A stretch of DNA of 64,000 nucleotides from Pleomorphomonas oryzae DSM 16300 (GTDB lineage Bacteria; Pseudomonadota; Alphaproteobacteria; Rhizobiales; Pleomorphomonadaceae), in assembly GCF_000422965.1 (NCBI RefSeq), contig NZ_AUHB01000009.1, positions 175,147 through 239,146 on the forward strand, in the 5' to 3' direction. The position numbers and the translations under genes were made by a program. The notes beneath the pieces were generated by a model that was not told where the DNA came from, searched no databases, and was given only the letters and a program-made list of their open reading frames with translations. Shown here one piece after another: positions 9,526 to 19,744 of this stretch (position 1 is its first letter; every line of letters begins with the position of its first letter).

Positions 9526-10428
9526 ATGACGGCACAGCTCGGCACCGAGGATCGTGACAGCCATGCGAGAGGGTTCGACACCCTGCCGCCAGCGCGGATA
9601 CTCGAAGTGCTGGCCGCCGCCCAGGTTGCTGCCGCTCGGTCCGTCGAAGCGGCCATTCCCGCCATAGCGGATGCCGCGAGCCTGGCCGCCGGAGCATTGG
9701 CCTCGGGTCATCGCCTCGCCTATGTCGGCGCCGGCAGCTCCGGCCTGATGGCGCTCGCCGACTGTCTGGAATTGCCTGGCACCTATGGCATCGGCCTCAA
9801 TGAGGCCATCGTCATCCTGGCCGGAGGTCGTGACAGCCTTGTCGACATGTTGGGGTCAGGTGAAGACGACGTGGAGGCCGGCGCGGCCGACCTCGCAGCG
9901 TCCGCCATCGGCCAGGGCGACTGCGTGATTGCCGTCTCCGCCTCGGGCTCGACGCCCTATACGCTGGCCGCCGCTCGTGCGGCCAAGGCGCGTGGTGCCG
10001 CAGTGATCGGTATCGCCAACAACAACGGGGCGCCGCTTCTCAGCGCCGCCGACGTCGCCGTTCTACTGAAAACTCCGCCCGAGGTGGTGTCCGGCTCAAC
10101 GCGCATGGGCGCGGCAACTGCGCAGAAGATCGCTCTCAACATGCTGTCGACGCTGATGGCCGTCCATCTCGGCCATGTGCATGACGGCCATATGGTCAAC
10201 GTCAGGGCTGACAACGAAAAGCTCCGCATGCGCGCTGCCCGCATCGTGACCGACATCACCGGTATTTCGACCGACACGGCATCAGGGCTCCTCAAGGAGA
10301 GCCGTGGTTCGGTCAAGCACGCCATTCTACTCGCCGCCGGCGCGGGAGATATCGAGGCGGCGGATGCCGCTCTCGTCGAGGCCGGCCAAAACCTGCGTCG
10401 GGCGATGTCGCTCGTCGCAAAATCATAA
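9526..10428 (+). CDS. murQ: N-acetylmuramic acid 6-phosphate etherase MurQ
   Basis: Cleaves the D-lactyl ether of MurNAc-6-P to give GlcNAc-6-P and lactate. The 300-aa protein has a SIS domain with YVGAGSSGLMALADCLELPGTYG, the catalytic Glu region AGGRDSLVDMLGSGEDD, ISVSASGSTPYT-like sugar-phosphate loop (VIAVSASGSTPYTLAA), and GSTRMGAATAQKIALNM. The ATG at 9526 has GGGGAG eight bases upstream; a GTG at 9511 would add five residues. It heads the plus-strand transporter operon and faces the kinase-GntR-nagA operon. Confidence 0.94.
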   Translation: MTAQLGTEDRDSHARGFDTLPPARILEVLAAAQVAAARSVEAAIPAIADAASLAAGALASGHRLAYVGAGSSGLMALADCLELPGTYGIGLNEAIVILAGGRDSLVDMLGSGEDDVEAGAADLAASAIGQGDCVIAVSASGSTPYTLAAARAAKARGAAVIGIANNNGAPLLSAADVAVLLKTPPEVVSGSTRMGAATAQKIALNMLSTLMAVHLGHVHDGHMVNVRADNEKLRMRAARIVTDITGISTDTASGLLKESRGSVKHAILLAAGAGDIEAADAALVEAGQNLRRAMSLVAKS

Positions 10429-10476
10429 TCGGGGTTCTCACGCGCGTCTTCGAGCGCGAACAAAGGGAGACGGACG

Positions 10477-11733
10477 ATGTATCGTACTACGTTGCAGGGT
10501 ATCCTGCTGGCATCGAGCATCCTTGCCGGCGTCGGTGCGGCCGCCGCGGCCGACGTCACGCTCAATATCGAGAGCTGGCGCAACGACGACCTGCAGATCT
10601 GGCAGGAAAAGATCATTCCGGCCTTCGAGGCCAAGCACCCGGGCATCAAGGTCACTTTCTCGCCGAGCGCGCCGACCGAGTATAACGCGGCGCTCAACGC
10701 CAAGCTTGACGCCGGCTCAGCCGGTGACCTCGTCGCCTGCCGGCCGTTCGACACGTCGCTCGAACTGTTCAACAAGGGCAAGCTCGAGGATCTGACGGCC
10801 CTCGAAGGCATGAAGAACTTCTCGGACGTCGCCAAGGCCGCCTGGTCCACCGACGACGGCAAGAAGACCTTCTGCGTACCGATGGCCTCGGTCATCCATG
10901 GCTTCATCTACAACAAGGATGCCTTCGCGAAGGCCGGCGTCGAAGTGCCGAAGACCGTCGACCAGTTCTTCGCGGTCCTCGACAAGATCAAGGCCGAAGG
11001 CAGCTACATCCCCATGGCCATGGGCACCAAGGACATGTGGGAAGCCGCCACGATGGGCTACCAGAACATCGGCCCCACCTACTGGAAGGGTGAGGAAGGC
11101 CGCAAGGCGCTGATCGCCGGCGCGCAGAAGCTGACCGACGACCCGTGGGTCGAGCCCTATCGCGTGCTCGCCAAGTGGAAGCCTTATCTCGGCGACGGTT
11201 TCGAAGCCCAGACCTATCCGGACAGCCAGAACCTCTTCACGCTTGGCCGCGCCGCCATCTACCCGGCCGGTTCGTGGGAGATCTCGCTGTTCAACACCGC
11301 CGGTCTGAAGCTCGGCGCCTTCCCGCCGCCGGTCGTGAAAGACGGAGACACCTGCTACATCTCCGATCACAACGACATCGGTATGGGCCTCAACGCGGCC
11401 AGCAAGAACAAGGACCAGGCCAAGGTCTTCCTCGAGTGGGTCGCCTCGCCCGAGTTCGCCTCGATCTATGCCAACGCGCTGCCGGGCTTCTTCAGCCTGA
11501 ACTCGACAGCCGTCGAGATGAGCGACCCGCTGGCCAAGGAGTTCGTCTCCTGGCGCGAGAAGTGCAAGCCGACCATCCGCTCGACCTACCAGATCCTGTC
11601 GCGCGGCACGCCCAACCTCGAGAACGAGACCTGGACGGAATCGGCCAACGTCATCAACGGCACCGACACGCCGGAAGCCGCTGCCAAGAAGCTGCAAGCC
11701 GGCCTCGACAGCTGGTACAAGCCCGCCAAGTGA
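10477..11733 (+). CDS. Sugar ABC transporter substrate-binding protein
   Basis: A 418-aa periplasmic binding protein of the family-1 (MalE/UgpB-like) group. The signal peptide MYRTTLQGILLASSILAGVG ends in an AAAAA-D cleavage region near residue 25; the mature protein begins DVTLNIESWRNDDL. FSPSAPTEYNAALNAKLDAG and the later NLFTLGRAAIYPAGSWEISL are typical of carbohydrate binders. It lies 48 bp after murQ with GGGAG before the ATG. Context points to GlcNAc, MurNAc, or small murein or chitin oligosaccharides as ligand; this is inferred from neighbours only. Confidence 0.9.
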   Translation: MYRTTLQGILLASSILAGVGAAAAADVTLNIESWRNDDLQIWQEKIIPAFEAKHPGIKVTFSPSAPTEYNAALNAKLDAGSAGDLVACRPFDTSLELFNKGKLEDLTALEGMKNFSDVAKAAWSTDDGKKTFCVPMASVIHGFIYNKDAFAKAGVEVPKTVDQFFAVLDKIKAEGSYIPMAMGTKDMWEAATMGYQNIGPTYWKGEEGRKALIAGAQKLTDDPWVEPYRVLAKWKPYLGDGFEAQTYPDSQNLFTLGRAAIYPAGSWEISLFNTAGLKLGAFPPPVVKDGDTCYISDHNDIGMGLNAASKNKDQAKVFLEWVASPEFASIYANALPGFFSLNSTAVEMSDPLAKEFVSWREKCKPTIRSTYQILSRGTPNLENETWTESANVINGTDTPEAAAKKLQAGLDSWYKPAK

Positions 11734-11747
11734 TGTGAAATGCGAGC

Positions 11748-11770
11748 GACGGCGCGGTCTTCGCGCCGTC
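11748..11770 (+). terminator. Intergenic stem-loop after the binding-protein gene
   Basis: Perfect 9-bp stem GACGGCGCG (11748-11756) and CGCGCCGTC (11762-11770) around a 5-nt loop, 15 bp after the binding-protein stop and 56 bp before the permease start. There is no T-run, so it is better read as an mRNA-stabilising or partial-attenuation hairpin that keeps binding protein in excess over the membrane subunits, as known for malE-malF. Confidence 0.55.
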
Positions 11771-11825
11771 GTCCTCTCCACTCCCGGTCCCTCACCGACC
11801 AGCCGCTGGCGCCCCAGAGATCGAC

Positions 11826-12776
11826 ATGACTGACCTTGCACCCGAACAGGGCACGGAAGCCGCTCGGCGGCGACCGCGGCGCTGGCACATCTTCGTCTTC
11901 CTTGCTCCTGCCGTCGTCGTCTACACGGCGGTGATGATCCTGCCGCTGTTCGAAACGCTCCGGCAGTCCTTCTTCAATACGGTCGAAGGCGAAAAGGTCT
12001 TCGTCGGTTTTGCCAACTTCGCGACGCTATTCGGCGACCCGCGCTGGGCGGCCGACTTCTGGAACGCGTTGCGCAACAACTTCATCTTCTTTCTGATCCA
12101 CATGGCCGTGCAGAATCCGATCGGCGTCGCCCTAGCGGCGTTGCTGTCGCTGCCAGGCTTGAAGTTCGGCGCCTTCTATCGCACCGCCTTTTTCCTTCCG
12201 ACGCTGCTCTCCTTCGTCATCGTCGGCTTCATCTGGAAACTGATCCTGTCGCCGATCTGGGGCGTCGCGCCCTGGCTGATGGATCTCGTCGGCCTGAAGT
12301 CTGCTTTCGGGCCCTGGTTGGGCAAGCCCGGCTCGGCGCTGATCGCCGTGTCGCTGGTCTCCGTCTGGCAGTTCATCGGCATTCCGATGATGCTGATCTA
12401 TGCCGCGCTTCTCAACATTCCCGAGGAGGTCATTGAGGCGGCCGAGATCGACGGCATCGTCGGTTGGGGGCAGTTCTTCAAGATCAAGCTACCGCTGGTG
12501 CTGCCGGCCATCGGCATCATCTCGATCCTGACTTTCGTGGGCAATTTCAACGCCTTCGACCTTGTCTACACCATGCAGGGCGCACTGGCCGGGCCGGACA
12601 AGGCGACCGATATTCTCGGCACCTTCCTGTACCGGACCTTCTTCGGCTTCCAGCTGCAGCTCGGCGATCCGTCGATGGGCGCCACCATCGCCACCATGAT
12701 GTTCCTGATCATCCTGACTGGCGTCTGCATCTACCTGTTCGGCATCCAGCGGCGCATCCGCCGCTACCAGTTCTGA
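11826..12776 (+). CDS. Sugar ABC transporter permease, MalF/UgpA type
   Basis: A 316-aa inner-membrane permease with six likely transmembrane helices, starting with one near residues 20-42 (IFVFLAPAVVVYTAVMILPL). The EAA loop that docks on the ATPase is visible as EVIEAAEIDGIVGWGQFFKIKLPLV around residues 200-225. It forms the heterodimeric channel with the MalG-like permease encoded 12 bp downstream. Confidence 0.92.
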   Translation: MTDLAPEQGTEAARRRPRRWHIFVFLAPAVVVYTAVMILPLFETLRQSFFNTVEGEKVFVGFANFATLFGDPRWAADFWNALRNNFIFFLIHMAVQNPIGVALAALLSLPGLKFGAFYRTAFFLPTLLSFVIVGFIWKLILSPIWGVAPWLMDLVGLKSAFGPWLGKPGSALIAVSLVSVWQFIGIPMMLIYAALLNIPEEVIEAAEIDGIVGWGQFFKIKLPLVLPAIGIISILTFVGNFNAFDLVYTMQGALAGPDKATDILGTFLYRTFFGFQLQLGDPSMGATIATMMFLIILTGVCIYLFGIQRRIRRYQF

Positions 12777-12788
12777 CGGGAGGAACGC

Positions 12789-13628
12789 ATGTCCAAGGCA
12801 AGACAATCGACACTGCGCACCAGCCTCGTTCATGTGGCGCTGATCGCCTATACGCTGGTGGCGCTGTTCCCGGTGTTTCTAACCATCATCAACTCGTTCA
12901 AGAGCAAACAGGCGATCTTCGGCCAGCCGCTTCGCCTGCCGGGTCCCTCGACCTTCAGCCTGATCGGCTACGAGACCGTGCTGAAGCAAGGCGACTTCAT
13001 CACCTACTTCCAGAACAGCACCATCGTCACGGTTGTGTCGATCTTCCTGGTGCTGCTGCTCGGCGCCATGGCCGCCTTCGCGCTGTCCGAATATCGCTTC
13101 CGCGGCAATACACTGATGGGGCTCTATCTCGCCATCGGCATCATGATCCCGATCCGCCTGGGCACGGTGGCTTTGCTGCAGGGCATGGTGGCGACCGGCC
13201 TCGTCAACACGCTGACCGCTCTCGTGCTGGTCTACACGGCGCAGGGGCTGCCGCTCGCCATCTTCATTCTGTCGGAATTCATGCGGACCGTATCGGACGA
13301 CCTCAAGAATGCCGGACGCATCGACGGTCTTTCCGAATACGCCATCTTCTTCCGTCTGGTGCTTCCGCTGGTGCGGCCATCCATGGCGACGGTGGCCGTC
13401 TTCACCATGATCCCCATCTGGAACGATCTGTGGTTCCCGCTGATCCTGGCCCCCAGCGAGAGCACCAAGACGGTGACGCTCGGCGCCCAGCTGTTCATCG
13501 GCCAGTTCGTCACCAACTGGAACGCCGTGCTGGCGGCGCTGTCGCTCGCCATCTTCCCGGTGCTCATCCTCTACGTCATCTTCTCGCGGCAGCTGATCCG
13601 CGGCATCACCTCGGGAGCGGTCAAATGA
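12789..13628 (+). CDS. Sugar ABC transporter permease, MalG/UgpE type
   Basis: Second inner-membrane permease subunit, 279 aa, six predicted helices. The EAA motif reads DLKNAGRIDGLSEYAIFFRL near residues 175-195. GGGAGG lies just before the ATG. Its stop overlaps the start of the next gene as ATGA (13625-13628), so the oxidoreductase downstream is translationally coupled to the transporter. Confidence 0.92.
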   Translation: MSKARQSTLRTSLVHVALIAYTLVALFPVFLTIINSFKSKQAIFGQPLRLPGPSTFSLIGYETVLKQGDFITYFQNSTIVTVVSIFLVLLLGAMAAFALSEYRFRGNTLMGLYLAIGIMIPIRLGTVALLQGMVATGLVNTLTALVLVYTAQGLPLAIFILSEFMRTVSDDLKNAGRIDGLSEYAIFFRLVLPLVRPSMATVAVFTMIPIWNDLWFPLILAPSESTKTVTLGAQLFIGQFVTNWNAVLAALSLAIFPVLILYVIFSRQLIRGITSGAVK

Positions 13629-14683
13629 CATCGCCCGTTCGCGTTCTTTCCGCCGGCCTTGGCAACATGGGCCGAAGCCACGCCCTCGCCTACCACCGCA
13701 ATCCCGGCTTTGAGATCGTCGGGCTGGTCAACCGCACCAAGGTGGCGGTGCCGGACGAACTCAAGGGCTACGACATTGCCCCCTCGTTCCCCGAGGCCCT
13801 CAAGGCGCTGAAGCCGGACATGGCGTCGATCAGCACCTATTCGGAGAGCCACGCCGACTATGCGGTGATGGCCATGGAACAGGGCTGCCACGTGTTCGTG
13901 GAGAAACCGCTGGCCACCACGGTGGCCGACGCGCGACGGATCATCGACTGCGCCATCGCCAACCGGCGCAAGCTGGTCATCGGCTATATCCTGCGCCACC
14001 ATCCGTCGTGGCAGCGCTTCATTGTCGAGGCGCGGACGCTCGGCGGCCCCTACGTGTTCCGCATGAACCTCAACCAGCAGTCCTCCGGCAAGACCTGGGA
14101 AACGCACAAGGCGCTGATGAACACCACGCCGCCGATCGTCGACTGCGGCGTCCACTATATCGACGTCATGTGCCAGGTGACCGACGCCGAGCCTGTGGAA
14201 GTGCGCGGCATGGGGCTTCGTCTCTCCAACGAAATCGCCCCCGACATGTACAACTATGGCCACCTGCAGGTGCTGTTCTCCGACGGCTCGGTCGGCTGGT
14301 ACGAGGCTGGCTGGGGACCGATGATGTCGGAGCAAGCGTTCTTCGTCAAAGACATCATCTCGCCGAACGGCTCGGCCTCCATCGTCATGAAGGAAGGCAA
14401 GTCGGACGATGTCGATGCGCATACCCGCACCTCGACCATCCGCATCCACAAGGCCGCAACCGGCCCTGACGGGGCTTTTCTCGCGCCCGATGCCGACTAC
14501 ACGATGACCGGCGAACCGGGCCATCAGGAGCTCTGCGAGCTGGAGCAGGCCTATATGCTGAAGGCCATCGTCGAGAACATCGACCTCACCCAACACATGA
14601 ACGACGCGTTGAAATCGCTGGCCGTCTGCCTTGCCGCCGACGAGAGCGTTCGCACCGGCAAGCCGGTTAAACTGCAAGGATGA
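13625..14683 (+). CDS. Gfo/Idh/MocA-family oxidoreductase
   Basis: A 352-aa NAD(P)-dependent sugar or cyclitol dehydrogenase. The N-terminal Rossmann fold starts VRVLSAGLGNMGRSHALAYH; the family catalytic motif appears as HVFVEKPLATT (Lys) near residues 88-98, and the C-terminal alpha/beta domain includes PPIVDCGVHYIDVM with the catalytic-type His/Asp. Its ATG overlaps the permease stop and it sits between permease and ATPase genes, so its substrate is probably linked to the transported sugar. Which sugar is oxidised, or whether it acts by an oxidation-assisted glycosidase chemistry known for some family members, cannot be told. Confidence 0.88.
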   Translation: MTSPVRVLSAGLGNMGRSHALAYHRNPGFEIVGLVNRTKVAVPDELKGYDIAPSFPEALKALKPDMASISTYSESHADYAVMAMEQGCHVFVEKPLATTVADARRIIDCAIANRRKLVIGYILRHHPSWQRFIVEARTLGGPYVFRMNLNQQSSGKTWETHKALMNTTPPIVDCGVHYIDVMCQVTDAEPVEVRGMGLRLSNEIAPDMYNYGHLQVLFSDGSVGWYEAGWGPMMSEQAFFVKDIISPNGSASIVMKEGKSDDVDAHTRTSTIRIHKAATGPDGAFLAPDADYTMTGEPGHQELCELEQAYMLKAIVENIDLTQHMNDALKSLAVCLAADESVRTGKPVKLQG

Positions 14684-14689
14684 CGCCCC

Positions 14690-15691
<1,002 letters not shown>

Positions 15692-15702
15692 CACTGTCCT
15701 TG

Positions 15703-15732
15703 AAACGCCACCTCCGGGTGGCGTTTCTTTTT
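15703..15732 (+). terminator. Rho-independent terminator of the murQ-transporter operon
   Basis: Perfect 10-bp stem AAACGCCACC (15703-15712) and GGTGGCGTTT (15717-15726) with a TCCG tetraloop, followed by CTTTTT. It begins 11 bp after the ATPase stop codon. Confidence 0.92.
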
Positions 15733-15811
15733 GGCTGCCAGCAATTGCGATCAAGCGATATCTTTTGGCCCAGGGCATGAAGAGGACGCCTCTCAACCCG
15801 CGAGGATGAAA

Positions 15812-16642
15812 ATGGGCGTCCTGGAAAAGGCGATCTGGTACCTGGAGCTGAACGTCGGGCGACCGATGACGCTTGCCGAGCTGGCGAAGCTCTGTTCGGT
15901 CAGCCCCTGGCATCTGGCACGTCTCTTCCAGACGAATGTCGGTCTCGCACCGATGAGCTATCTGAGAACCCGGCGGCTTGCGATCGCCGCCGAGGCTTTG
16001 GCGTCAGGAGACCAGGAGATCCTGCCCATCGCTCTCGATGCCGGCTACAGCTCCCATGAGGCGTTCACTCGGGCTTTTGCCAGTTGCTTCGGCGTGCTGC
16101 CGAGCACCGTTCGGCAGACCCGAACCACAAGCCAACTGACCTTGATGGAGCCATGGACCATGCACAAGGACATGATCGTTGACCTAGCCGCCCCCAAGAT
16201 GCGCGAGCGCGGCGCGTTTCGCGTCATCGGCCTATCGACGCGCTGCACGTTCGAGACCAATGCCGTCATTCCTCGCCTCTGGGGCGATTTCAATCCGCGC
16301 TGCGGCGACATCCCATCACCGGTGGGCAAGGCTGCCTATGGCGTCTGCTGCGACATGGAAGCAGACGGGCATTTTCGGTACGTCGCGGGCCTCGAATCGA
16401 CGTCGACACGCGTTCCCGAGGGGTTCGATTTCGTCGACATCCCGGCCAGCCGATATGCCGTGTTCGAGCACGTCGGCCATCTCTCGGACTTCAACAAGAC
16501 CGTCTACACCATCTGGAACAAGGCGCTGCCGGATGCTGGGCTAGAGCCGGCCAAGACCCCGGACTTCGAGCTTTACGACGAGCGCTTCCATCCCAAGACC
16601 GGCGATGGCGTGGTGGAAATCTGGATTCCCATCGCCCGATAG
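15812..16642 (+). CDS. AraC-family regulator with C-terminal GyrI-like domain
   Basis: A 276-aa protein: AraC DNA-binding domain at residues 1-100 (LAELAKLCSVSPWHLARLF for the first HTH, ALDAGYSSHEAFTRAF for the second), then a GyrI-like/SOUL small-molecule-binding domain from about 120 to the end (IPASRYAVFEHVGHL, FELYDERF). This order is that of Rob/SbmC-like and many multidrug or effector-sensing regulators. GAGG six bases before 15812 favours this ATG over the one at 15806. The target is unknown; its neighbours are the transporter operon upstream and convergent gor downstream. Confidence 0.88.
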   Translation: MGVLEKAIWYLELNVGRPMTLAELAKLCSVSPWHLARLFQTNVGLAPMSYLRTRRLAIAAEALASGDQEILPIALDAGYSSHEAFTRAFASCFGVLPSTVRQTRTTSQLTLMEPWTMHKDMIVDLAAPKMRERGAFRVIGLSTRCTFETNAVIPRLWGDFNPRCGDIPSPVGKAAYGVCCDMEADGHFRYVAGLESTSTRVPEGFDFVDIPASRYAVFEHVGHLSDFNKTVYTIWNKALPDAGLEPAKTPDFELYDERFHPKTGDGVVEIWIPIAR

Positions 16643-16677
16643 AAGAGACGGCACCGCCCTCCGTCGCGCAAGACCGA

Positions 16678-18045
16678 CTACCTGTGCCGTACGGAGGGCG
16701 TCCTCAGCGTCACCAGTTCCTCGGACGCGGTGGGATGAACGGCCATGGTGCGATCGAAGTCGCGCTTTGTGGCGCCCATGGTCATCGTAATACCAACGAC
16801 CTGGATCATCTCGCCGGCTTCCGGTCCCATGATGTGGACGCCGAGCACGCGGTCGGTAATGGCATCGACGACGACCTTCATGAAGGTGCGTTCGTCGCGG
16901 CCGGCGAGAATGTTGCGCATCGGCCGGAACTCAGTCTTGTAGATATCCACCGCCTTATAGGCCGCGCAGGCCGCTTCCTCGGACAGACCGACGGTGCCGA
17001 TCTCCGGCGTGGTGAAAATCGCCGTCGGCAGGATCGAATGATCGGCGAAGCTCTCCTTGCCGCCGAATACCGTATCGGCGAAAGCGTGACCTTCACGGAT
17101 TGCTACCGGCGTCAGTTGAGCGCGATTGGTGACGTCGCCGACGGCGTAGATGCCGGAGATCGACGTTTCCGACAGCGCGTTGACGACGATGGCGCCATCC
17201 TGATCGAGCGCCACACCCAGGTTTTCGAGGCCGAGCCCGGTGGTGTTCGGCTTGCGGCCGGTGGCGGCGAGAATGAGATCGGTGTCGAGATTGGCACCGT
17301 CCATCAGCTCGACGGCGAAACCGACCGTCGTCTTGTCAATGCGCCGCGCCTGGACGCCGGTCCTGAGGTCGATGCCACGCGCCCTCATCGCATCGGCGAG
17401 CTTATCCCTCACCTCGCGGTCAAAGCCGCGCAGCACCTGCTCGCCGCGATAGAGCACGGTGGTGGCAACGCCGAGGCCATTGAGGATGGATGCGAATTCG
17501 AGAGCGATATAGCCGCCGCCGACCACGATGGCCTTTTCAGGCAGGGCCGGTAGATCGAACATATCGGTCGAGGTGACGGCATGTTCCATGCCAGGAACGT
17601 CCGGCAGAACCGGGCGATTGCCGGTAGCGATCAAGATGCGGTCGGCCGTGATGGTCCGCTCCTCCGCCACAAGGCGGATTTCATTGGGGCCGGTAATGAC
17701 CGCACGATCGCGGATGACCTCCACGCCGGACCGCTGCAGGTTGCCGACATAGATGCCTTCGAGGCGGGTGATCTCGCGTTCCTTGGCCGCTCTCAGGGCC
17801 TGCCAATCGAAGGTCCGATCGCCGACCGTCCAGCCGAAACCGGCAGCGTCATTGAACTCACCGGCAAATCGGGACGCATAGACCAGCAGCTTCTTCGGCA
17901 CGCAACCGCGAATGACGCAGGTGCCCCCCACCCGGGATTCTTCGGCAATGGCCACACGAGCGCCGTAGCCTGCCGAAATGCGAGCGGCGCGAACTCCGCC
18001 GGAGCCCGCGCCGATGACGAAGAGATCATAGTCGAAGGATGCCAT
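16678..18045 (-). CDS. gor: Glutathione-disulfide reductase
   Basis: FAD- and NADPH-dependent disulfide reductase (455 aa) that keeps glutathione reduced. FAD-binding DLFVIGAGSGGVRAARI at the N-terminus, the redox-active pair in GGTCVIRGCVPKK (Cys at about 43 and 48), a second dinucleotide fold IVVGGGYIALEFASIL near 170, and the C-terminal interface motif AVHPTASEELVTL with the catalytic His. ATG at 18045 begins the conserved part; in-frame alternatives upstream are non-ATG. The DUF2059 gene lies upstream on the same strand. Confidence 0.95.
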   Translation of the reverse strand: MASFDYDLFVIGAGSGGVRAARISAGYGARVAIAEESRVGGTCVIRGCVPKKLLVYASRFAGEFNDAAGFGWTVGDRTFDWQALRAAKEREITRLEGIYVGNLQRSGVEVIRDRAVITGPNEIRLVAEERTITADRILIATGNRPVLPDVPGMEHAVTSTDMFDLPALPEKAIVVGGGYIALEFASILNGLGVATTVLYRGEQVLRGFDREVRDKLADAMRARGIDLRTGVQARRIDKTTVGFAVELMDGANLDTDLILAATGRKPNTTGLGLENLGVALDQDGAIVVNALSETSISGIYAVGDVTNRAQLTPVAIREGHAFADTVFGGKESFADHSILPTAIFTTPEIGTVGLSEEAACAAYKAVDIYKTEFRPMRNILAGRDERTFMKVVVDAITDRVLGVHIMGPEAGEMIQVVGITMTMGATKRDFDRTMAVHPTASEELVTLRTPSVRHR

Positions 18046-18115
18046 CACCAACCGCCGTATAGAGGAACCAATGTCCTCATATCACGCCGGCGGTCGGTCG
18101 TGGCAACCGCGTCAC

Positions 18116-18622
18116 TTAGAAGTTATAGCCACGCTTGTTGAGCTCATCACGCGAACGGGTGACGATCTCGGTGGAGATGGCGTCGCGCCAGATGCCGGCG
18201 GAACGCATCGAATCCTGGATGATCACCGGGGCCATCTGGCCATATTTCTCGCCGACCGGCGACTTGAAGAATGCCGTGATCTGCTTGAGTTCCTCTTCGC
18301 TGAACCGGCCGGCCCAGACGCGCTCGAGCTCGCGATCGAGCTCCGGACGACGCTTGGCAAGATCGAGAGCGACGGAGCTCACCACTTCCTCGATGTCCTT
18401 GGCGGCGCCCGGGTTGGAACGCTGGAACAACGCCTTGGTCTGGTCGGCCAGGGCGATGAGAATTTCGTTGAACTGCTCGGACGCATGGGCCGCGGCGATG
18501 GTCTCGCGGGCTGCGGCGATATGGGACTCGGTGAAGTCCTCAGAAAGGGCCGGAGACGCCAGCGCGGCGATCACCATGGCCGCCGCCAGTGGGCGGCGGA
18601 GAAGGTTCAGGGTCCGGTGCAT
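18116..18622 (-). CDS. DUF2059-domain secreted protein
   Basis: A 168-aa exported protein of unknown function. The signal peptide covers about residues 1-27 (MHRTLNLLRRPLAAAMVIAA, cleavage after ASPALS). The C-terminal DUF2059 region is helical, with the characteristic FSEEELKQITAFFKSPVGEKY. Alphaproteobacteria often carry this gene beside gor, as here (70 bp upstream of it). The ATG at 18622 is chosen because the signal peptide begins there. Confidence 0.85.
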   Translation of the reverse strand: MHRTLNLLRRPLAAAMVIAALASPALSEDFTESHIAAARETIAAAHASEQFNEILIALADQTKALFQRSNPGAAKDIEEVVSSVALDLAKRRPELDRELERVWAGRFSEEELKQITAFFKSPVGEKYGQMAPVIIQDSMRSAGIWRDAISTEIVTRSRDELNKRGYNF

Positions 18623-18994
18623 ACACAAATCTCCGATATCGACTTCGTCGTTGGTTTCATTGGTCCCAGGGGGCAAGCTTTTGTGACAACCTCCCACATC
18701 GCCAACGCCACGTCATCGTGGAATCGTTGACGGCGTCGGTTATCGAAAGTGCCGTCGCCCCAGCCTGTGAAACCGAATTCTGGCGAAATGATGCGCCCGC
18801 CGCGTTCAAGCCTCATTTCCCCCGAAACGGTCCCCGCTGGTTTGCCGCAATCTGGGCCATGTCGCAAGCCCGTTGCACGGAGTCGCGACCTTTGACCCAC
18901 CCTGCCGACAGCTTTGACGGCAGGTAGCCTTAGCGTCTGCCCCTGAGCATGCTAAATCCTTATCCTCATTGGGTAAGGAAAGGCGAGAGGATCG
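18623..18994. other. Intergenic region between divergent DUF2059 gene and gph
   Basis: About 370 bp without a supported gene. It contains a 7-bp stem-loop (CCTGCCG/CGGCAGG, near 18900-18925) and, just before gph, a GAGAGG ribosome-binding site. In many relatives rpiA lies between these two genes; no trace of it is visible here. Confidence 0.4.
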
Positions 18995-19669
18995 ATGCGT
19001 CCAGTTGTGGTTTTCGATCTTGATGGCACGCTTCTCGACACAGCGCCCGACCTTCTGCGGGCGCTCAACCGCATCCTCGATGCCGAAGGCCTTTCCGCCG
19101 TCCAGCGTGCCGACGTAGCGGGTCTGTTCGGCCATGGAGCGCGGGCGCTGATCGGCGAAGGGTTTCGCCGAGCCAACCGCCCGCTCGATGACATGCGTGT
19201 TCCCGAGTTGGTCGAGCGATTCGTCGCCCATTATGCAGCGGAGATAGCGGCGGAGACGCGCCCCTACCCCGGCCTGATCGACGCCCTTGCACGCCTTGCC
19301 CGGCGCGGCTTCGGTTTTGCCGTCTGTACCAACAAGCGGGAAGTGCTGAGCCACGCCGTGCTGAGTGGCACCGGCCTTTCCGCACTGTTCTCGGCAGTCA
19401 TCGGTGGCGATAGCCTGCCAGAGCACAAGCCGCATCCGCGCCCGCTGCTCGAGGCGGTAGCGCGTGCCGGTGGCAGTCCGGACATGGCAGTCATGGTTGG
19501 TGACAGCGAAACCGACATCGCCACGGCACGAGCTGCCGGCATACCGGTGATCGCCGTGGATTTCGGCTACGGCGGCCGGCCAGCCGCCGAATTTGGCGCC
19601 GACGTCGTCATCAGTCATTACGACGACTTGGATCGGGCCATTGATACGCTTCTGCCGAACCCAACATAA
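18995..19669 (+). CDS. gph: Phosphoglycolate phosphatase
   Basis: HAD-superfamily phosphatase, 224 aa, that removes phosphate from 2-phosphoglycolate. HAD motif I is VFDLDGTLLDT (residues 6-16), motif II is the VCTNK stretch near 110, motif III Lys lies in PEHKPHPRPL, and motif IV is MVGDSETDIATARAAG. The cap domain sits between motifs I and II. The ATG is preceded by GAGAGG. Assignment to this HAD subfamily is strong; substrate range is inferred from family. Confidence 0.88.
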   Translation: MRPVVVFDLDGTLLDTAPDLLRALNRILDAEGLSAVQRADVAGLFGHGARALIGEGFRRANRPLDDMRVPELVERFVAHYAAEIAAETRPYPGLIDALARLARRGFGFAVCTNKREVLSHAVLSGTGLSALFSAVIGGDSLPEHKPHPRPLLEAVARAGGSPDMAVMVGDSETDIATARAAGIPVIAVDFGYGGRPAAEFGADVVISHYDDLDRAIDTLLPNPT

Positions 19670-19744
19670 GCGCCGGTATTGGCTGGAACGGCAGGCGCCG
19701 GACCGCCGCTCCGTGCTTTGGGAAATCTTCGTCCGGCCCGGCGT

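Noticed and set aside
11748..11770. Full rho-independent terminator between binding protein and permease
   Set aside because: No T-run, and the downstream permease genes clearly belong to the same operon.
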